Source of the DNA: Rhodobacterales bacterium
GTDB lineage: Bacteria > Pseudomonadota > Alphaproteobacteria > Rhodobacterales > Rhodobacteraceae
Assembly (NCBI GenBank): GCA_002747325.1
Contig: PDOZ01000028.1
Span: 1-64,000, forward strand
Length of the DNA stretch: 64,000 nucleotides
Direction of reading: 5' to 3'
Positions 63,228-64,000 of the stretch are shown one piece after another. The notes under the pieces are model-generated. The model made no database searches and was not told where the DNA came from. It saw only the letters and a list, made by a program, of their open reading frames with translations. The translations under genes were made by a program, and so were the position numbers. The first letter of the stretch is position 1. Each line of letters starts with the position of its first letter.

Positions 63228-63257
63228 TTGACCCTCAGGCGCAAATCACACTATATC
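63228..63257 (+). promoter_or_regulatory. Sigma-70-type promoter between folC and zapE
   Basis: TTGACC (63228-63233) and TATATC (63252-63257) are separated by 18 bp, a good match to the vegetative promoter consensus. It points to the right, toward a terminator about 60 bp downstream of the expected start, with no convincing ORF between. Confidence 0.55.
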
Positions 63258-63263
63258 TTGTGT

Positions 63264-63347
63264 GAACTGCACAGGACTTCAAGAACAGGCGTAAGAATAA
63301 AAATGAGCAGAACGGACTTGGGGTCGCTTTCGGGCGGCCCCTTTTTT
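63264..63347 (+). ncRNA. Candidate small RNA (about 84 nt) with its own promoter and terminator
   Basis: From the predicted start just after the promoter at 63228-63257, the sequence runs to a hairpin GGGGTCGC / GCGGCCCC (63320-63341, 8 bp with one G-T pair, loop TTTCGG) and TTTTTT (63342-63347). The gap lies between convergent folC and zapE, so no protein needs this promoter. The terminator might also serve folC. No match to a named sRNA family is claimed. Confidence 0.45.
63320..63347 (+). terminator. Rho-independent terminator between folC and zapE
   Basis: GGGGTCGC-TTTCGG-GCGGCCCC followed by six T residues on the plus strand. Ends transcription before the convergent zapE gene. Confidence 0.85.
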
Positions 63348-63349
63348 GT

Positions 63350-64000
63350 TCACGCCTCCAAACCCCATTCTTCGCCCTGCATCTCGCGCAGCCGCGACGC
63401 GGTGCGCTCGAACTCAAACGAACCTTCGCCCTCGTGGTAGAGAAATTCCGGCTCTGCGGCGGCGGTGGCGATCAAGCGCACATTGGCTTCATAAAGCGCG
63501 TCGATCAGGGTGACAAACCGCTTGGCTTCGTTGAAATTCTGCCGCGACAGGGCCGGGATGCCCTCCAGAAACAGAACCCGCACCGACCCCGCAATGGCGA
63601 GGTAATCGGCGGGGCCAAGTAACGCGGCGCACAGGTCAAAAAAGCTGGTGCGCGCCGCCCCCGCCGCCGCTTCGCGCAGGGTAATCTCGCGGCCCTTGAC
63701 CGTGATCACCATTGGCTCCGGCACCGCCTGCCCGATCAAATCGCGCCACATCACATCCATCGCCGAGCGCGCCGCAGCATCATCAGGGCAGAAATAAACC
63801 TGCGCTCCGGCGAGGCGATTTTGCCGATAATCCGTCGGGCTGACGAGTTCATGCACCACAAGCTGCTCTTTGATCAGGGCGATGAAGGGCAGGAAAAGCT
63901 GCCGGTTCAGCCCGTCTTTATACAGATCATCCGGCACGCGATTCGAGGTCGTCACAATGACGACGCCCGCGTCAAACAACATCTGAAACAGACGGCCGAC
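63350..64000 (-). CDS. zapE: Cell division protein ZapE (AFG1-like ATPase), C-terminal part
   Basis: The frame stays open to the right edge, so the gene is cut there; the track's start at 63982 is an internal Met. RLFQMLFDAGVVIVTTSNR and DDLYKDGLNRQLFLPFIALI are typical of ZapE/AFG1 downstream of Walker B, and RTSFFDLCAALLGPADYLAIA and FVTLIDALYEANVRLI mark the C-terminal AFG1 region. In E. coli ZapE associates with the Z-ring under stress. The N-terminal P-loop lies outside the window. Confidence 0.93.
   Translation of the reverse strand, partial: VGRLFQMLFDAGVVIVTTSNRVPDDLYKDGLNRQLFLPFIALIKEQLVVHELVSPTDYRQNRLAGAQVYFCPDDAAARSAMDVMWRDLIGQAVPEPMVITVKGREITLREAAAGAARTSFFDLCAALLGPADYLAIAGSVRVLFLEGIPALSRQNFNEAKRFVTLIDALYEANVRLIATAAAEPEFLYHEGEGSFEFERTASRLREMQGEEWGLEA

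Noticed and set aside
63228-63440. A 70-codon plus-strand ORF crossing the terminator into zapE
   Set aside because: It reads through a strong terminator hairpin and overlaps zapE antisense; the promoter-terminator unit is better explained as non-coding.

Overview
The window is a stretch of ordinary chromosomal core genome from an alphaproteobacterium, most likely a member of the Rhodobacteraceae (Roseobacter group). The evidence is the high GC content, the gene order pckA / chvI-chvG-hprK-rapZ-EIIA-HPr, the cluster rpoZ-rsh-DUF2062-pdxJ-acpS-lepB-rnc-era-DUF1491-recO, families such as DUF6473, DUF6478 and DUF1491, and an apparent methylsuccinyl-CoA dehydrogenase of the ethylmalonyl-CoA pathway. 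I see no rRNA, tRNA, CRISPR array, prophage, transposase or plasmid function. Genes are tightly packed, often with 1-14 nt overlaps.

Left part (1-11.7 kb): the 5' end of tuf; a minus-strand run parC - DUF898/YjgN - M48 protease - lipoprotein; a plus-strand run of an SH3 protein, an SDR enzyme, a PduO-type cobalamin adenosyltransferase and etfB-etfA; a DUF6473 gene; and 3-hydroxybutyryl-CoA dehydrogenase. From 11.7 to 18.1 kb lies the nutrient and envelope sensing block: the ChvG/ChvI two-component system, HprK, RapZ, an EIIA-Man-like protein and HPr, divergent from pckA. This links a PTS-type phosphorelay without a sugar permease to gluconeogenic carbon flow. At 18.3-21.4 kb are mcd, a small membrane protein, a TetR regulator with a clear palindromic operator candidate, and a META-domain lipoprotein.

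Middle (21.4-37.6 kb): the long minus-strand housekeeping operon from rpoZ and rsh (stringent response) through pdxJ, acpS, lepB, rnc and era to recO; a beta-ketothiolase; an MFS transporter; asd; an unknown gene; a DUF4139 exported protein; a pair of tiny genes (one missing from the ORF track); and a PlsC-CdsA pair for phosphatidate metabolism.

Right part (37.6-64 kb): an Hpt-like helical protein, leucyl aminopeptidase, a class II cytochrome c, an AEC transporter, a sulfurtransferase plus aminotransferase pair, PBP1A, an orphan type I secretion ABC/HlyD pair, RidA, GDPD, rsmD, an orphan TRAP binding protein, map, sfsA, a cinA-like / GNAT / AhpD-like / OmpA operon, a LysR regulator, DUF6478, a CPBP protease, accD-folC, and the 3' end of zapE.

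Metabolically, the scattered thiolase, 3-hydroxybutyryl-CoA dehydrogenase, methylsuccinyl-CoA dehydrogenase, ETF, adenosyltransferase and PEP carboxykinase fit an organism that assimilates C2 and short-chain acyl compounds. I found no clear new multi-gene system. The least explained signals are non-coding or tiny: a promoter-to-terminator unit between folC and zapE, a structured 330-bp gap before the cytochrome gene, a ~100-bp nested palindrome after the OmpA gene, inverted repeats between chvI and pckA, and the small ORF pair at 35.5-35.8 kb.
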